DNA of 64,000 bases from Alteromonas sp. RKMC-009 (GCF_003584565.2 NZ_CP031010.1:1550001-1614000), one strand, 5' to 3'; positions 34,418 to 44,548 are shown, counted from the stretch's first letter. The notes: generated from the sequence alone by a model not told the origin. Numbers and translations: made by a program.

Positions 34418-37252
34418 ATGTTTGAAAATACAAGACTGGCGAAGTCAGTGAAGCTTGCTTGTGCCTTCGGTGCAGTAACTGCTGCCTCAATGACCAGCAA
34501 TGGCGCATTCGCGCAAGAGGAAGCCACGGCAGATGGTGAAAAAGTTGAGAAAATCCAGGTAACTGGTTCTCGTATTCGTCGTACAGACATCGAATCTTCC
34601 AGCCCGGTTCAAATTACATCAGACGTTGAAATCAAACTGTCTGGTTTTACCCGTGTTGAAGACCTTCTGAACAGCCTGCCTCAAATCGAAGCTGGTCAAA
34701 CAGCTTTCCAGGCTAACGGCGCCTCAGGTACTGCATCTGTTGACCTTCGTGGTCTTGGCCCGAGCCGTACTCTGGTACTGGTAAACGGTCGTCGTCTGCA
34801 GCCGGGCGGTGTTTATTCTCAGTCTGCTGACATTAACCAGATTCCTGCTGGTCTGGTTAAGCGTGTTGAAGTACTGACTGGTGGTGCATCAACCACTTAC
34901 GGTGCTGACGCAGTAGCGGGTGTTGTTAACTTTGTAATGGATACTGACTTCGAAGGTTTCGAATTCACTGCCGGTGCACAAGGTTACCAGCACGACAACT
35001 CTAATGCCTACATCCAGGGTCTGATGGACGAACGTGACTTCGAATACCCTACAGGAAGCTCTGGTATTGACGGTACGTCATTCAACTACGACCTGGCGAT
35101 CGGCGGTAGCTTTGACGGTGGTAAAGGCCACGCAGTTGCTTACGCAACTTACCGTCGTGATAATGAATTACGTCAGGAAGCCCGTGATTACTCCTCATGT
35201 GCTCTGAACGCTGCTGGTACTGCCTGTGGTGGTTCCGGTAACGCTGAAGTACCTAACTTCTACATCGGTGGCGTAGCTGACGGTGCGTTTGACTGGGATA
35301 ACTCAGGTTATTATACGCTGGACACTAACAGTGACTTCATTGATTCTGTTGGCAATGCTTATAACTACGCGCCTATCAACCACTTCATGCGTCCGGATGA
35401 GCGTTACAGCATCGGTGCTTTCGTTAACTATGAAGTTAATGAGCACTTTAACCCGTACATGGAAACCATGTTCATGCGCGACGTAACGCGTGCACAGATC
35501 GCGGAATCAGGTACTTTCTTCGCAGAAACTTACCTTATCGATTACGACAGTGAGTTAATTAATGATTCACAACGTGCTTTCCTGACATCTGAACTGGGTA
35601 TTACCAGTGGTCAACAGTTTGCGACTTACATCGGTAAGCGTAACACTGAAGGTGGTCCACGTTCTTCTAACCTTGAGCACAACTCTTTGCGCATGGTTGT
35701 GGGTACTCGTGGTGCGATCAACGACATGTGGGAATATGATGTGTCTGCACAGTACGGTACTACCGGTTCTTCTGCTGCATACATCAACGACTTCTACCTG
35801 GAAAACATCGCTGCAGCACTGTCTCCGGACTGTGATGGCGACTGTATCCCTTACGAAGTATTCACTTATCAGGGCATCACGTCAGAAGCTGCAAGCACCT
35901 TAACCGGTACTGCCATCCTGAACGGTGAAACTGCTGAAACTATCGTGAACGGTTACGTAAGCGGTGAGTTCGACTACACACTGCCTACTGCTGATGCGCC
36001 AATCGCGGCTGTATTCGGTGCTGAGTACCGTAAAGAAGAGTTCTCACGTACTTCTGACACCGTATTCGCAACCGGTGCACTGGCTGGTCAGGGCGGTCCT
36101 ACGCCTAGCATCTACGGTTCTTACAGCGTTAAAGAGCTGTTCACAGAATTAAGCGTACCTGTTCTTGAGTCACTGACTTTAGACCTGGGTTACCGTTACT
36201 CTGACTACAGCACTTCAGGCGGTACAGATACGTATAAAATCGCCGGTGAATTCCAGGTCAACGATGACTGGATGATCCGTGCTAACTATAACCGTGCGGT
36301 TCGTGCACCTAACGTTGCAAACCTGTTTACTCCTCAGGAGCTGGGTCTGTGGTCTGGTGTTGATCCATGTGCCGGTGCAACGCCTGAATACAGCGAAGCA
36401 CAGTGTGCTCTGACTGGTGTTACAGCTGCGCAGTACGGTAACGTTGTTGCAAGCCCTGCGAGCCAGTATAACGATTACACTGGTGGTAACCCTAACCTTG
36501 ACCCTGAAGTTGCTGATACTTACGGCTTAGGTGTGGTTGCTAACCCAATCGAAAACCTGAACTTCTCTGTTGATTACTGGTTAATCGAAATGGAAGACGT
36601 TATCGGTACAGTTGGTTCTGAGCTGACAGTTCGTCAGTGTGCTCTGACCGGTAGCTCTACTTTCTGTGATAACGTTGTTCGTTCAGGTTCAGGCTCTCTG
36701 TGGTTAGGTACTGAAGGCTATGTTTCTGCAACTAACATCAACCTTGCCGGCCGTACATGGGAAGGTATCGACTTAGATGCGAACTATGAGCTGGAAGTGG
36801 GTGAAGGCACAATCACTACCCGCTTAATCGGTACATACTTCCTGACCAAGGAATACGATACAATTCCTGGCGTAACTGAAGCGTATGACTGTTCTGGCGA
36901 GATCAGCACTGACTGTTTTGCTCAGCCTGAGTGGCGTCACACTCTGACAGTTAGCTACACCACTGGTGACTTCTGGTCTTTACAGGCTAAATGGCGTTAC
37001 TACGGTGAAGTTAACTACAGCGGTACTACAGATACACTGCTTGCAGACGGCATTTCTGCACAAAGCTACCTTGACCTGAAAGGTACTTTTGATGTGAATG
37101 ACCACGTTGGCGTATTGATTGGTGTGAACAACGTTCTGGATAAAGAGCCGCCTCTGGTTGGTGGTAGCTTGTCTTCTAACGGTAACGCAGTTGCTGGTTT
37201 CTACGACACACTGGGTCGTTTCCTGCACGCTAGCGTAACTGTTCGCTACTAA
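34418..37252 (+). CDS. TonB-dependent outer-membrane receptor (large, marine type)
   Basis: 944 residues from ATG 34418, which follows GGGAG by 9 nt; the frame is open to a GTG at 34358. Signal peptide ends NGAFAQ. TonB-box/plug region EKIQVTGSRIRR, plug motif SVDLRGLGPSRTLVLVNGRR and GADAVAGVVN, then a 22-strand barrel ending ASVTVRY. Four Cys pairs lie in extracellular loops. Codons are strongly biased to CGT, GGT and CTG, unlike many neighbours, indicating very high expression. Substrate unknown; oligosaccharide or peptide uptake is usual for this group. Confidence 0.93.
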   Translation: MFENTRLAKSVKLACAFGAVTAASMTSNGAFAQEEATADGEKVEKIQVTGSRIRRTDIESSSPVQITSDVEIKLSGFTRVEDLLNSLPQIEAGQTAFQANGASGTASVDLRGLGPSRTLVLVNGRRLQPGGVYSQSADINQIPAGLVKRVEVLTGGASTTYGADAVAGVVNFVMDTDFEGFEFTAGAQGYQHDNSNAYIQGLMDERDFEYPTGSSGIDGTSFNYDLAIGGSFDGGKGHAVAYATYRRDNELRQEARDYSSCALNAAGTACGGSGNAEVPNFYIGGVADGAFDWDNSGYYTLDTNSDFIDSVGNAYNYAPINHFMRPDERYSIGAFVNYEVNEHFNPYMETMFMRDVTRAQIAESGTFFAETYLIDYDSELINDSQRAFLTSELGITSGQQFATYIGKRNTEGGPRSSNLEHNSLRMVVGTRGAINDMWEYDVSAQYGTTGSSAAYINDFYLENIAAALSPDCDGDCIPYEVFTYQGITSEAASTLTGTAILNGETAETIVNGYVSGEFDYTLPTADAPIAAVFGAEYRKEEFSRTSDTVFATGALAGQGGPTPSIYGSYSVKELFTELSVPVLESLTLDLGYRYSDYSTSGGTDTYKIAGEFQVNDDWMIRANYNRAVRAPNVANLFTPQELGLWSGVDPCAGATPEYSEAQCALTGVTAAQYGNVVASPASQYNDYTGGNPNLDPEVADTYGLGVVANPIENLNFSVDYWLIEMEDVIGTVGSELTVRQCALTGSSTFCDNVVRSGSGSLWLGTEGYVSATNINLAGRTWEGIDLDANYELEVGEGTITTRLIGTYFLTKEYDTIPGVTEAYDCSGEISTDCFAQPEWRHTLTVSYTTGDFWSLQAKWRYYGEVNYSGTTDTLLADGISAQSYLDLKGTFDVNDHVGVLIGVNNVLDKEPPLVGGSLSSNGNAVAGFYDTLGRFLHASVTVRY

Positions 37253-37270
37253 GATAAAGTTTATCTTTGT

Positions 37271-37299
37271 AAAAGCCCCGACTTAGTCGGGGCTTTTTT
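37271..37299 (+). terminator. Terminator of the TonB-dependent receptor
   Basis: AAAAGCCCCGAC, loop TTA, GTCGGGGCTTTTTT, 18 nt after the stop. Confidence 0.93.
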
Positions 37300-37436
37300 G
37301 TTTTTATATCGTTAAAAAAGTGTTATTGGTCGCAATTGACTTGCTTAAAGTACTTGATTTGTGTGTCGCACTGTTACAAAAATAGAGAGGTTGAAGAATC
37401 CGGAAAATAAAATAATAAATATAAGCAGGTAGTTAC

Positions 37437-39170
37437 GTGGAAACACTCAATCACGGTCTGAAGGAAATTCAGCTGCTGATGCAACAGCAGCACTACGACA
37501 AAGCACTTCATGCTATAAATGAACTCGAGCGGGCATTCGGGCCATCAACTGACACAACATTGTTTCGCGCCAGAATCTGTTTATACACCCACAGGTATGC
37601 TGACGCAGAGAAAAGCTACCTTACAATCGGGGTCCCGGCGCTCATTAAATGTAATGAGATCTACAACTTTCTTTTTGTTCTGAAAAAGCTAAAAAAAATA
37701 CACACAGCTATCAATCATTATGAGCAGTATAAACTTGCAGACCTGTCTCTGAACCTTGCATTACTGTATTGCCAGTTGCTTCATGAAGCTGGCATGGCTG
37801 AGTACCTTTTGAAGCATCTGAGAACTGCTACAGTTAAATTTCAACATGATGAACAGTTTTTGATTACCAGTGCTTTCTATCATCGCCTGGCTAATCACCC
37901 GTCCCCCTCTTTCGAAGCGTTAGAAGCAAAATCAGGGACTTCAGAGCATTATTTTCTGGAGCTCGCACACGGTTACCTCCATCAACAACAGAACGCAAAA
38001 GCAATAGAGGTTTTGCATCAGGGGTTGAATGGTCATCCTCAAAGTATTGCCTTGCACAAGATGCTGGCAGAGACATTACGCACTATCGACCCTGACGGGA
38101 ATATTTTTGAGGTACTGGATGAGCACATTGCCCGTCTCAATCAAAATAGTGTGCAGGTACTACCACTGGCTTTTCTTAAAGCAGAAATACTCATTACCAT
38201 CAAATCATTCAGTGAAGCCGGTAAATACCTAGCATCTCTGAGCCAGCGTTATCCCTCGCAACTCAGGCTGATTTATTTGAAATCTGTGGTTGCTTGCCGG
38301 CTGGAGAAATATGCTGAAGCCGAGCAATTACTGGATATTTGTATCAATGGCAGCGGTCCTGACAAGCGGCTCTTTATTGATAAGTCTTTTTATCTCATGC
38401 GAAGAGGGGATTTTCCCGCTGCAGAGTCGTTTTTGATGAAGGCTGCTAATATTGCGCCATTTGATCAGGAAGTATTGGGGTATCTCAGTGTTTGCTGGCA
38501 GCAGAATAAAGCACAACACCGCAACTGGCTGGTTAATCAACATGAGTTCGTGAAGTGCATTCAGGTTAAAGACGATTTCGAACAGCTTGTACAATCAGAG
38601 GATGCCTGGCATCAACTCACCGGGTTTCTCAAACAGTTACACTGCAATCAGCAAGACCCTCTGGATCAGAGTGTTAATGGCGGTTCACAAACAACCGGCA
38701 ATTTGTTCTCGTTAACTGATCCTCTCGTCCTCAATCTCAGGCAGGTTCTCGAAAGGGCTGTTGATCAGTATCTCAAATCCTTGCCAAATGATCCCAATCA
38801 TCCGTTTTTAAAACGAAAAGGCTCCGGCTTTTGTTGTTCGGGAAGCTGGTCAGTAAGATTACGGGGTGAAGGCTTTCATACCAACCATGTCCATCCGGTA
38901 GGCTGGCTTTCAGGTTGCCTGTATGTCGATGTGCCATCGTCACTATTAAATAGCCATGCTATGGAACAAAAAGCGGGCTGGATAAAATTCGGTGTTTCAG
39001 AAATTGTGCCGGATGTTGCGCCTGATGCCTCGTACCCGCCGGTGCCGGGCAATCTGATGTTGTTTCCGGCGTATTTCTGGCACGGCACTAATCCGTTTAA
39101 GGTGGAGGAAGCAGAGCAGGGGGCTTCACGGTTAACCGTGATTTTTGATATAGAGCCGGTTTACGGTTAG
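37437..39170 (+). CDS. TPR protein with C-terminal 2OG-Fe(II) oxygenase domain
   Basis: 577 residues, GTG start. Residues about 1-370 are TPR-like repeats (e.g. YDKALHAINELERAFG, KAIEVLHQGLNGHPQSIALHKMLAETL). The C-terminal 200 residues are a putative 2OG-Fe(II) oxygenase: HTNHVHPVGWLSGCLYVDVP carries the first metal ligand(s) and LMLFPAYFWHGTNPF the distal His, with R near SRLTVIFDI for 2-oxoglutarate. Probably hydroxylates a protein or peptide. It lies 184 nt after the receptor and overlaps the convergent sulfotransferase gene by 4 nt. Confidence 0.82.
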   Translation: METLNHGLKEIQLLMQQQHYDKALHAINELERAFGPSTDTTLFRARICLYTHRYADAEKSYLTIGVPALIKCNEIYNFLFVLKKLKKIHTAINHYEQYKLADLSLNLALLYCQLLHEAGMAEYLLKHLRTATVKFQHDEQFLITSAFYHRLANHPSPSFEALEAKSGTSEHYFLELAHGYLHQQQNAKAIEVLHQGLNGHPQSIALHKMLAETLRTIDPDGNIFEVLDEHIARLNQNSVQVLPLAFLKAEILITIKSFSEAGKYLASLSQRYPSQLRLIYLKSVVACRLEKYAEAEQLLDICINGSGPDKRLFIDKSFYLMRRGDFPAAESFLMKAANIAPFDQEVLGYLSVCWQQNKAQHRNWLVNQHEFVKCIQVKDDFEQLVQSEDAWHQLTGFLKQLHCNQQDPLDQSVNGGSQTTGNLFSLTDPLVLNLRQVLERAVDQYLKSLPNDPNHPFLKRKGSGFCCSGSWSVRLRGEGFHTNHVHPVGWLSGCLYVDVPSSLLNSHAMEQKAGWIKFGVSEIVPDVAPDASYPPVPGNLMLFPAYFWHGTNPFKVEEAEQGASRLTVIFDIEPVYG

Positions 39171-40807
39171 TTGCCGAATAGTTCGCTGTAATGTTTCCAG
39201 CGTCCGACGGACCGGTTATGAAGGGGCTGACGGACCTGTTCCATAGAAGCTGTGGTAATAATCCCGTTATCATCTGACCCGCTGTTGCGGGCTGCGGGGT
39301 CAAGACCAAGCCATCTGAGCACGGTATCAACGGTGTCCGCCTGATTTGCAACCAGGTCTTCGTAAGACACAGTTAATATGTCCTCTTCATAGTGTGTTTG
39401 CCAGTAAGACAGTAATATCTGTTGACGGTCGAGGTAATCCAGCGCAGTTTCTGTCGTCAATGAATAAGACATTGCCGGACCAAAACGGTTAAACAATAAA
39501 GATGTCGCAATGTCCTTATGATTACGCCGGGTACATATAAACCGCGCACGGGGAAAGAGGGCTTTAATAAATCCGATTTTTTCAATATTGTCCGGTCGTT
39601 TATCAAGCACGGTAGCATTACCGGTTGTTCGTAAAGCATCGAGCCGCTCAAGGTAGGTTCGTCTTATCCGGTCAATAGACTCTGATGTTATTTCAGCAGC
39701 AGGTGGAAATCCTCCGCATATCAGAGGCGCGAATTTGAAGAAATGATCAATCTCTCCACCTGAACAGAGAAGAGGGTGAGCTGACAGTTGTTTTTCGAGG
39801 AGTGTTGAGCCACTCCTGAAAGGGCCGCAAATAAACACAGGCGACACATCATCCAACTCTGAGACAGGGTTCTGCGGAATCCTGCAATATGTTTTGTGCC
39901 AGGCCTGTATGCCGGTCAACCGTTTCCGGTGACATTCTTTTATCGACTGAATATTTAAATGTGACTGGGCCAGGTCGGCATTGTTAGCCTGTACTATTAA
40001 CCGGGAGGCTGTGTCGTAATGATGTCTGCTGTCAAACCAGCGGGCAACTGCATAAACAAGATCAACGTCATCGTTATCTTTAAATGCGCCCGGAGACACA
40101 AAATGGGAAGATACCTGATAGGCAAGCCGGGCAATATCCGCAGACTGATGATCGCCCGGAAATTCAACTAATCTGGCAAGAGCACGCTTTTTATATTCCT
40201 GAGTTGAAAGCAACGACTCAAACGTGTCTTTTGCCGCAGGATAGTCTCCGGTTTTCTGTAAATATCCACCGTAGTCAAATAACCCCGCTTTGTAACCGGG
40301 GGATAAAGACAGCGCCTTACGGTAATGTTTGAGTGCCGTGAGTTTATCAAGGTAGTGATCTGTATAGACAACCGCGAGCTTAAGATGCACTTCTTCCGGT
40401 TGCTCAATATTTTTTTCAAGACACCGTTTGTAGAAGCGAATTGCTTTCCCGTAATCTCCGCAGCCTTCTGCATACCACGCAATATTAAACAAAATATTAT
40501 GGTTATCGGGATGGCGTTGATTAAAAGTTTCCAGTACTTCAACGGCTTTAAAAATCTCGTTATTGGAAGCATAGGTTTCGGCCAGTTTTTCACTCCACAG
40601 AGGATTGTCACCTTCACGCTCTGATTGTTGTTCATAGAAACCTATTGAAAAAACGGAACACGGTTGTGCATTTGCCAGTTCAAAATAAAAGGAAATCCTT
40701 TCACGTTCTGTCAGAGAGTGCTCCTCATCTACCATACGCCTTGCTTCATCAAATTGTTGCTTATCAAGCAATTGGCGGAAACTGGAAAGAAGTACAGCTA
40801 TATTCAT
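39167..40807 (-). CDS. TPR-sulfotransferase fusion protein
   Basis: 546 residues. TPR repeats fill the first 260 (e.g. GDYGKAIRFYKRCLEKN, LKHYRKALSLSPGYKAGLFDYG). A PAPS-dependent sulfotransferase domain follows: 5'-phosphosulfate loop ICGPFRSGSTLLEKQLSAHP and the 3'-phosphate region FICTRRNHKDIATSLLFNRF. It should move sulfate to a tyrosine or saccharide acceptor; cytoplasmic, as no signal peptide is seen. Tail-to-tail with the TPR-oxygenase gene, which resembles it in architecture (TPR plus a modifying enzyme). Confidence 0.85.
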   Translation of the reverse strand: MNIAVLLSSFRQLLDKQQFDEARRMVDEEHSLTERERISFYFELANAQPCSVFSIGFYEQQSEREGDNPLWSEKLAETYASNNEIFKAVEVLETFNQRHPDNHNILFNIAWYAEGCGDYGKAIRFYKRCLEKNIEQPEEVHLKLAVVYTDHYLDKLTALKHYRKALSLSPGYKAGLFDYGGYLQKTGDYPAAKDTFESLLSTQEYKKRALARLVEFPGDHQSADIARLAYQVSSHFVSPGAFKDNDDVDLVYAVARWFDSRHHYDTASRLIVQANNADLAQSHLNIQSIKECHRKRLTGIQAWHKTYCRIPQNPVSELDDVSPVFICGPFRSGSTLLEKQLSAHPLLCSGGEIDHFFKFAPLICGGFPPAAEITSESIDRIRRTYLERLDALRTTGNATVLDKRPDNIEKIGFIKALFPRARFICTRRNHKDIATSLLFNRFGPAMSYSLTTETALDYLDRQQILLSYWQTHYEEDILTVSYEDLVANQADTVDTVLRWLGLDPAARNSGSDDNGIITTASMEQVRQPLHNRSVGRWKHYSELFGN

Positions 40808-41472
40808 CGGGTTCTCTTTTGCTGAAGCGCACTTTCAGGGAATGCGGGTAAATGCATTAAGCAGGGTAACATTTTTCCACGGGAATCCGAATTGGTAAAC
40901 CTGCTATTTACGTGCGGTGAGTGGTTGAAAATCGGCCATGAATAACCGAAGTTAGCTTGTAGCTTATTTGTAACACTTGAGAAAAAATGCCGGAGTTAAA
41001 ACAAAAAAACTGCTCTAAACGGCCTCTTTCTCCAGAAAAGTAAGAAAACAGAGCAAAGTTACAATAACTGAATAACGTTTTATTAACGTCAAATCCTGAA
41101 ACGCTTTAAACACGGGTATTTTGATCGGGGAGGCTGTATTAAGGAAAAAGCGATATCCGACAACATTTATCGCAATTTTACGCCTTTTTATCTACAAAGG
41201 AGGGCAAAATATGCCGGTTTTCACAAGTTATTCTGGTAAGACCATTGCAAAATTGGTTATTCAGTAATCGTTCAGTCATTTTAAAATGCGGTGTTAAGAC
41301 TGTGTTACTTGACTCATTCTATTAATCCGTGTGAGTATTAGAGTTCGTAGTGTTGGCGTTTTACGACAATCACTACCTTCCTTAAAAACATTGATAAAGT
41401 TTTTACGCCCCTGGCTCGAACATATTTTTATGTATCGCGCGAGGATTCAAATAAGAAATTTGGTTGGGAACT
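40808..41472 (+). promoter_or_regulatory. 665-nt intergenic region before the TonB operon
   Basis: Lies between the divergent sulfotransferase gene and the DUF3450 gene. It is AT-rich, and I find no confident sigma70 promoter. The one clear coding signal is the short frame at 41211-41267 with a strong ribosome-binding site. A long leader for the TonB operon is possible. Confidence 0.4.
41211..41267 (+). CDS. Possible 18-residue small protein or leader peptide
   Basis: ATG 41211 is preceded by AAAGGAGGG with 7-nt spacing, one of the strongest ribosome-binding sites in the window. The frame MPVFTSYSGKTIAKLVIQ ends in TAA. It is 205 nt upstream of the DUF3450 gene. It may be a translated leader or an uncharacterised small protein; chance is not excluded. 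Confidence 0.35.
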   Translation: MPVFTSYSGKTIAKLVIQ

Positions 41473-42246
41473 ATGTCCAAGATGAGCAAGAGAACTCTTA
41501 TTGCTTCTACTGTGATCGGTGCTTTCGCACTAACTGGTAGTGCAGCTGTCTCTGCAGTGGAGCTATCCGATCTTCAAAAAGAAGACGCGAAGATTCAGGC
41601 TGCTGCAGCGAAATCTCAAGAAAAAATCAACACGCTGTTCGAACAGTCTCAAGAACTACTTGTTGAATACCGTCAAGTTGTAGATCAAACAGAAAACCTG
41701 AAAATCTACAATGACTACATCGCTAGCCTGGTTGCTGACCAGCAACGTGGTATCGATTCTTTGCAACGTCAAATCGACAGCATTGAAGCAACTAAGCAGG
41801 GCATCGTTCCTCTTATGTTCCGCATGATCGATAGCCTTGAAAAATTCATCGAGCTGGATACGCCTATCCACCTGGAAGAGCGTCGCGAACGTGTTCAACG
41901 TCTTCGTGACCTGATGGCTAACTCTAACGTAACGGTTTCTGAGCAGTTCCGTCAGGTAATTGAAGCCTATCTGGTAGAAGTTGAGTACGGTACGAAGATG
42001 TCTTCTTATCAGGGTACTATTGAAGCTGATGGCGCGGAACAGACTGTTGATTTCTTCAACTTGGGTCGTACTGCACTGCTGGCTCTGTCTCTTGACCAGA
42101 CACATGCCTGGGTATGGAACAACGATGCCCGTTCATGGGAAAAATTAGGTGACGAATACCTGGCCTCTACTGTTAATGCAGTAAAAATGGCTCAGGGAAC
42201 TATTCCACCTGATCTGATCAAGTTACCAATCAAAGCAGCGGAGTAA
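41473..42246 (+). CDS. DUF3450 periplasmic coiled-coil protein of the TonB operon
   Basis: 257 residues. Signal peptide (STVIGAFALTGSAAVSA), then a coiled-coil of about 100 residues (LQKEDAKIQAAAAKSQEKINTLFEQSQELL) and a conserved C-terminal half (FRMIDSLEKFIELDTPIHLEERRERVQRL is typical). DUF3450 proteins precede TtpC-ExbB-ExbD-TonB in Vibrio and Alteromonadales; their role is unknown but they are presumed part of the TonB2-like complex. ATG 41473 preferred over an upstream TTG. Confidence 0.88.
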   Translation: MSKMSKRTLIASTVIGAFALTGSAAVSAVELSDLQKEDAKIQAAAAKSQEKINTLFEQSQELLVEYRQVVDQTENLKIYNDYIASLVADQQRGIDSLQRQIDSIEATKQGIVPLMFRMIDSLEKFIELDTPIHLEERRERVQRLRDLMANSNVTVSEQFRQVIEAYLVEVEYGTKMSSYQGTIEADGAEQTVDFFNLGRTALLALSLDQTHAWVWNNDARSWEKLGDEYLASTVNAVKMAQGTIPPDLIKLPIKAAE

Positions 42247-42252
42247 GCGTTA

Positions 42253-43611
42253 ATGAAACCAGTATTCAAATCTCTTGTAGCCGCTGCAACATTAGCAGTG
42301 GTAGCTTCCGGTGCGCAGGCACAAGAAGCAGTGAGCCTGCAGGATCTACTGGAGCAGGTTAAGCAAAACCGTGTCTCTGAATCTCGCATTAACCAGCAGC
42401 GTGAAGCAGAATTCCAATCTGCACGTGCTGATAAGCAAGCATTGCTGAAAAAAGCCCAATCTGACCTGACTGCAGAGCAGAATCGTGGTGACCGTTTAGC
42501 ACAACAATTCTCTGACAACGAAACTACGTTGAACGACAAAGCTGCTGAGCTGGACCAGGCAACTGGTACACTGGGCGAAATGTTCGGTGTTGTTCGTCAG
42601 GCTTCTTCTGAAGCATTCGGACGTATTTCTACGTCTATCGTAAGTGCACAGTATCCTGGCCGTGACGATTTCCTGGCAGAAATGTCAGAAGAATCTAAAG
42701 GTCTGCCAAACATCAGTGAACTGGAAGATCTGTGGTTTGCTCTTCAAACTGAAATGACTCAGTCTGGCGAAGTTGTTCGTTTCAACACTGAAGTTGTGAG
42801 CCTTGAAGGTGGTTCTTCTGAGCAGGAAGTTGTTCGTGTTGGTGCATTCAACCTGATCAGTGATCAAGGTTACCTGGCTTACGATGCAGAAAACGAAGTT
42901 GTTCAGCCTCTGGGTCGTCAACCTGACGGTTACCTGGTTGCGTCTGCAAAAGACCTGGTTAACGCTACTTCTGGCCTTGTAGCTTTCAATGCTGACCCTT
43001 CTCAAGGTGCAATCCTTGGTCTGTTGAAGCAAAAAGCGACAATGTCTGAGCGCTACCATGCAGGTGGTGTTGTAGGTTATGTAATCACAGGTATGTTGGT
43101 TATCGGTCTGTTAATCGGCGTATTCAAGATGATTCAGCTGGGTGCAGTTGGTGCGAAAATTAAATCGCAACAGAAAAACCCTGGCAATCCTTCTACCAGC
43201 AACCCTCTGGGTCGTATCCTGACAGTTTACAAAGAAAACAAAACTGTTGATGCAGAAAGCCTTGAACTGAAACTGGACGAAGCAATTCTGAAAGAATTAC
43301 CGACTATCGAAAGCGGTATCAACGTAATCAAGATTTTCGCTGCAATCGCACCTCTGCTGGGTCTGTTAGGTACAGTACTTGGTATGATCGCGACGTTCCA
43401 GACGATTACATTGTTCGGTACTGGTGACCCTCGTATGATGGCAGGTAGTATCTCGATGGCACTTGTAACTACTGCTCAGGGTATTATCGCGGCTCTGCCT
43501 CTGATCCTTACTCACAGCATTGTAGCTTCACGCAGCAAGTCTATCGTTCACATCCTGGACGAGCAAACAGCGGGTATCATCGCTGCTCACTCAGAGTCGG
43601 AGAAGGCGTAA
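42253..43611 (+). CDS. TtpC-like MotA/TolQ/ExbB proton-channel protein
   Basis: 452 residues. A signal peptide and a long periplasmic coiled-coil (about 20-260) precede the ExbB/TolQ domain, whose helices are VVGYVITGMLVIGLLIGVFKM, IKIFAAIAPLLGLLGTVLGMI and SISMALVTTAQGIIAALPLIL. This is the TtpC architecture of Vibrio TonB2 systems, where it is needed with ExbB2D2 for energy transfer. It lies 6 nt after the DUF3450 gene and 1 nt before exbB. Confidence 0.92.
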   Translation: MKPVFKSLVAAATLAVVASGAQAQEAVSLQDLLEQVKQNRVSESRINQQREAEFQSARADKQALLKKAQSDLTAEQNRGDRLAQQFSDNETTLNDKAAELDQATGTLGEMFGVVRQASSEAFGRISTSIVSAQYPGRDDFLAEMSEESKGLPNISELEDLWFALQTEMTQSGEVVRFNTEVVSLEGGSSEQEVVRVGAFNLISDQGYLAYDAENEVVQPLGRQPDGYLVASAKDLVNATSGLVAFNADPSQGAILGLLKQKATMSERYHAGGVVGYVITGMLVIGLLIGVFKMIQLGAVGAKIKSQQKNPGNPSTSNPLGRILTVYKENKTVDAESLELKLDEAILKELPTIESGINVIKIFAAIAPLLGLLGTVLGMIATFQTITLFGTGDPRMMAGSISMALVTTAQGIIAALPLILTHSIVASRSKSIVHILDEQTAGIIAAHSESEKA

Positions 43612-43612
43612 T

Positions 43613-44137
43613 ATGATTTACCTGATTGGATTATGGGAATCTGTCAGGGATTTTATCGCTACCGGTGGTGACGTACTTTATTTCGTCGCCCTCGCGCTCT
43701 TTCTCATGTGGGTACTTATGATTGAGCGCTACTGGTATATGACTTCAGTGTTTCCAAAGGTGAAGAAAGACATCATCGCCAAATGGGACGCTCGTAGTGA
43801 TACTACCTCTTGGTATGCGCATAGAATCCGTGACGCATGGATTTCTCAGGCGTCAGATGATCTGGACGCCAGGATGCTAATCATTCGCACGTTAGTGGCA
43901 ATGTGTCCACTAATCGGTCTGCTGGGTACAGTTACCGGTATGATTACAGTATTTGAGACTATGGCAACGCAGGGAACCAGTAATGCACGTTTGATGGCAT
44001 CTGGTATCTCAATGGCAACAATCCCGACAATGGCGGGTATGGTTGCGGCATTGTCCGGACTATTCATTAGTTCTCGTCTCGAAGCTAAAGCGAAGATGGC
44101 AAAAGAAGGCTTAGTTGATAGCCTGCCACATCACTAG
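43613..44137 (+). CDS. exbB: ExbB-type biopolymer transport protein
   Basis: 174 residues with three TM helices; TM2 carries IRTLVAMCPLIGLLGTVTGMI and TM3 SGISMATIPTMAGMVAALSGLF, the conserved MotA/TolQ/ExbB pore segments. Pentameric inner-membrane proton channel with ExbD, energising TonB. Confidence 0.94.
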   Translation: MIYLIGLWESVRDFIATGGDVLYFVALALFLMWVLMIERYWYMTSVFPKVKKDIIAKWDARSDTTSWYAHRIRDAWISQASDDLDARMLIIRTLVAMCPLIGLLGTVTGMITVFETMATQGTSNARLMASGISMATIPTMAGMVAALSGLFISSRLEAKAKMAKEGLVDSLPHH

Positions 44138-44148
44138 AGAGAACGATT

Positions 44149-44547
44149 ATGGCTCGAAAAGTCAGAACCGAAGAGGAAGATGCAGCAATTGATATGACGC
44201 CGATGCTCGACATCGTGTTCATCATGCTTATCTTCTTCATCGTTACTACTGTTTTCGTTAAAGAAGCAGGCATTGAAGTTAACAAGCCTGAGGCGAGCCA
44301 AGCGTTTCTTCACAAGAATGCCAACATTTTCATCGCTGTAACAGAAGATGGAACTGTATGGCTAGATAAACGTGAAGTCGCTGTGGACACCGTAAGGGCT
44401 AATTTAGAGCGATTACTTACAGAGCAGCCAACGGATTATGTATTTATCCAGGCTGACGTCAAAGCCAAGCATGGTATCGTAGTCAAGGTTATGGACCAGG
44501 TTAAAGCCGCAGGCATTGACCGTATATCGGTAGCGGCAAGGGGTTAA
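44149..44547 (+). CDS. exbD: ExbD-type biopolymer transport protein
   Basis: 132 residues. The single TM helix begins with the proton-carrying Asp in [19 protein letters not shown] (D in PMLD), followed by the periplasmic domain containing [14 protein letters not shown]. Partner of ExbB; 11 nt after exbB and 1 nt before tonB. Confidence 0.95.
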   Translation: MARKVRTEEEDAAIDMTPMLDIVFIMLIFFIVTTVFVKEAGIEVNKPEASQAFLHKNANIFIAVTEDGTVWLDKREVAVDTVRANLERLLTEQPTDYVFIQADVKAKHGIVVKVMDQVKAAGIDRISVAARG

Positions 44548-44548
44548 G

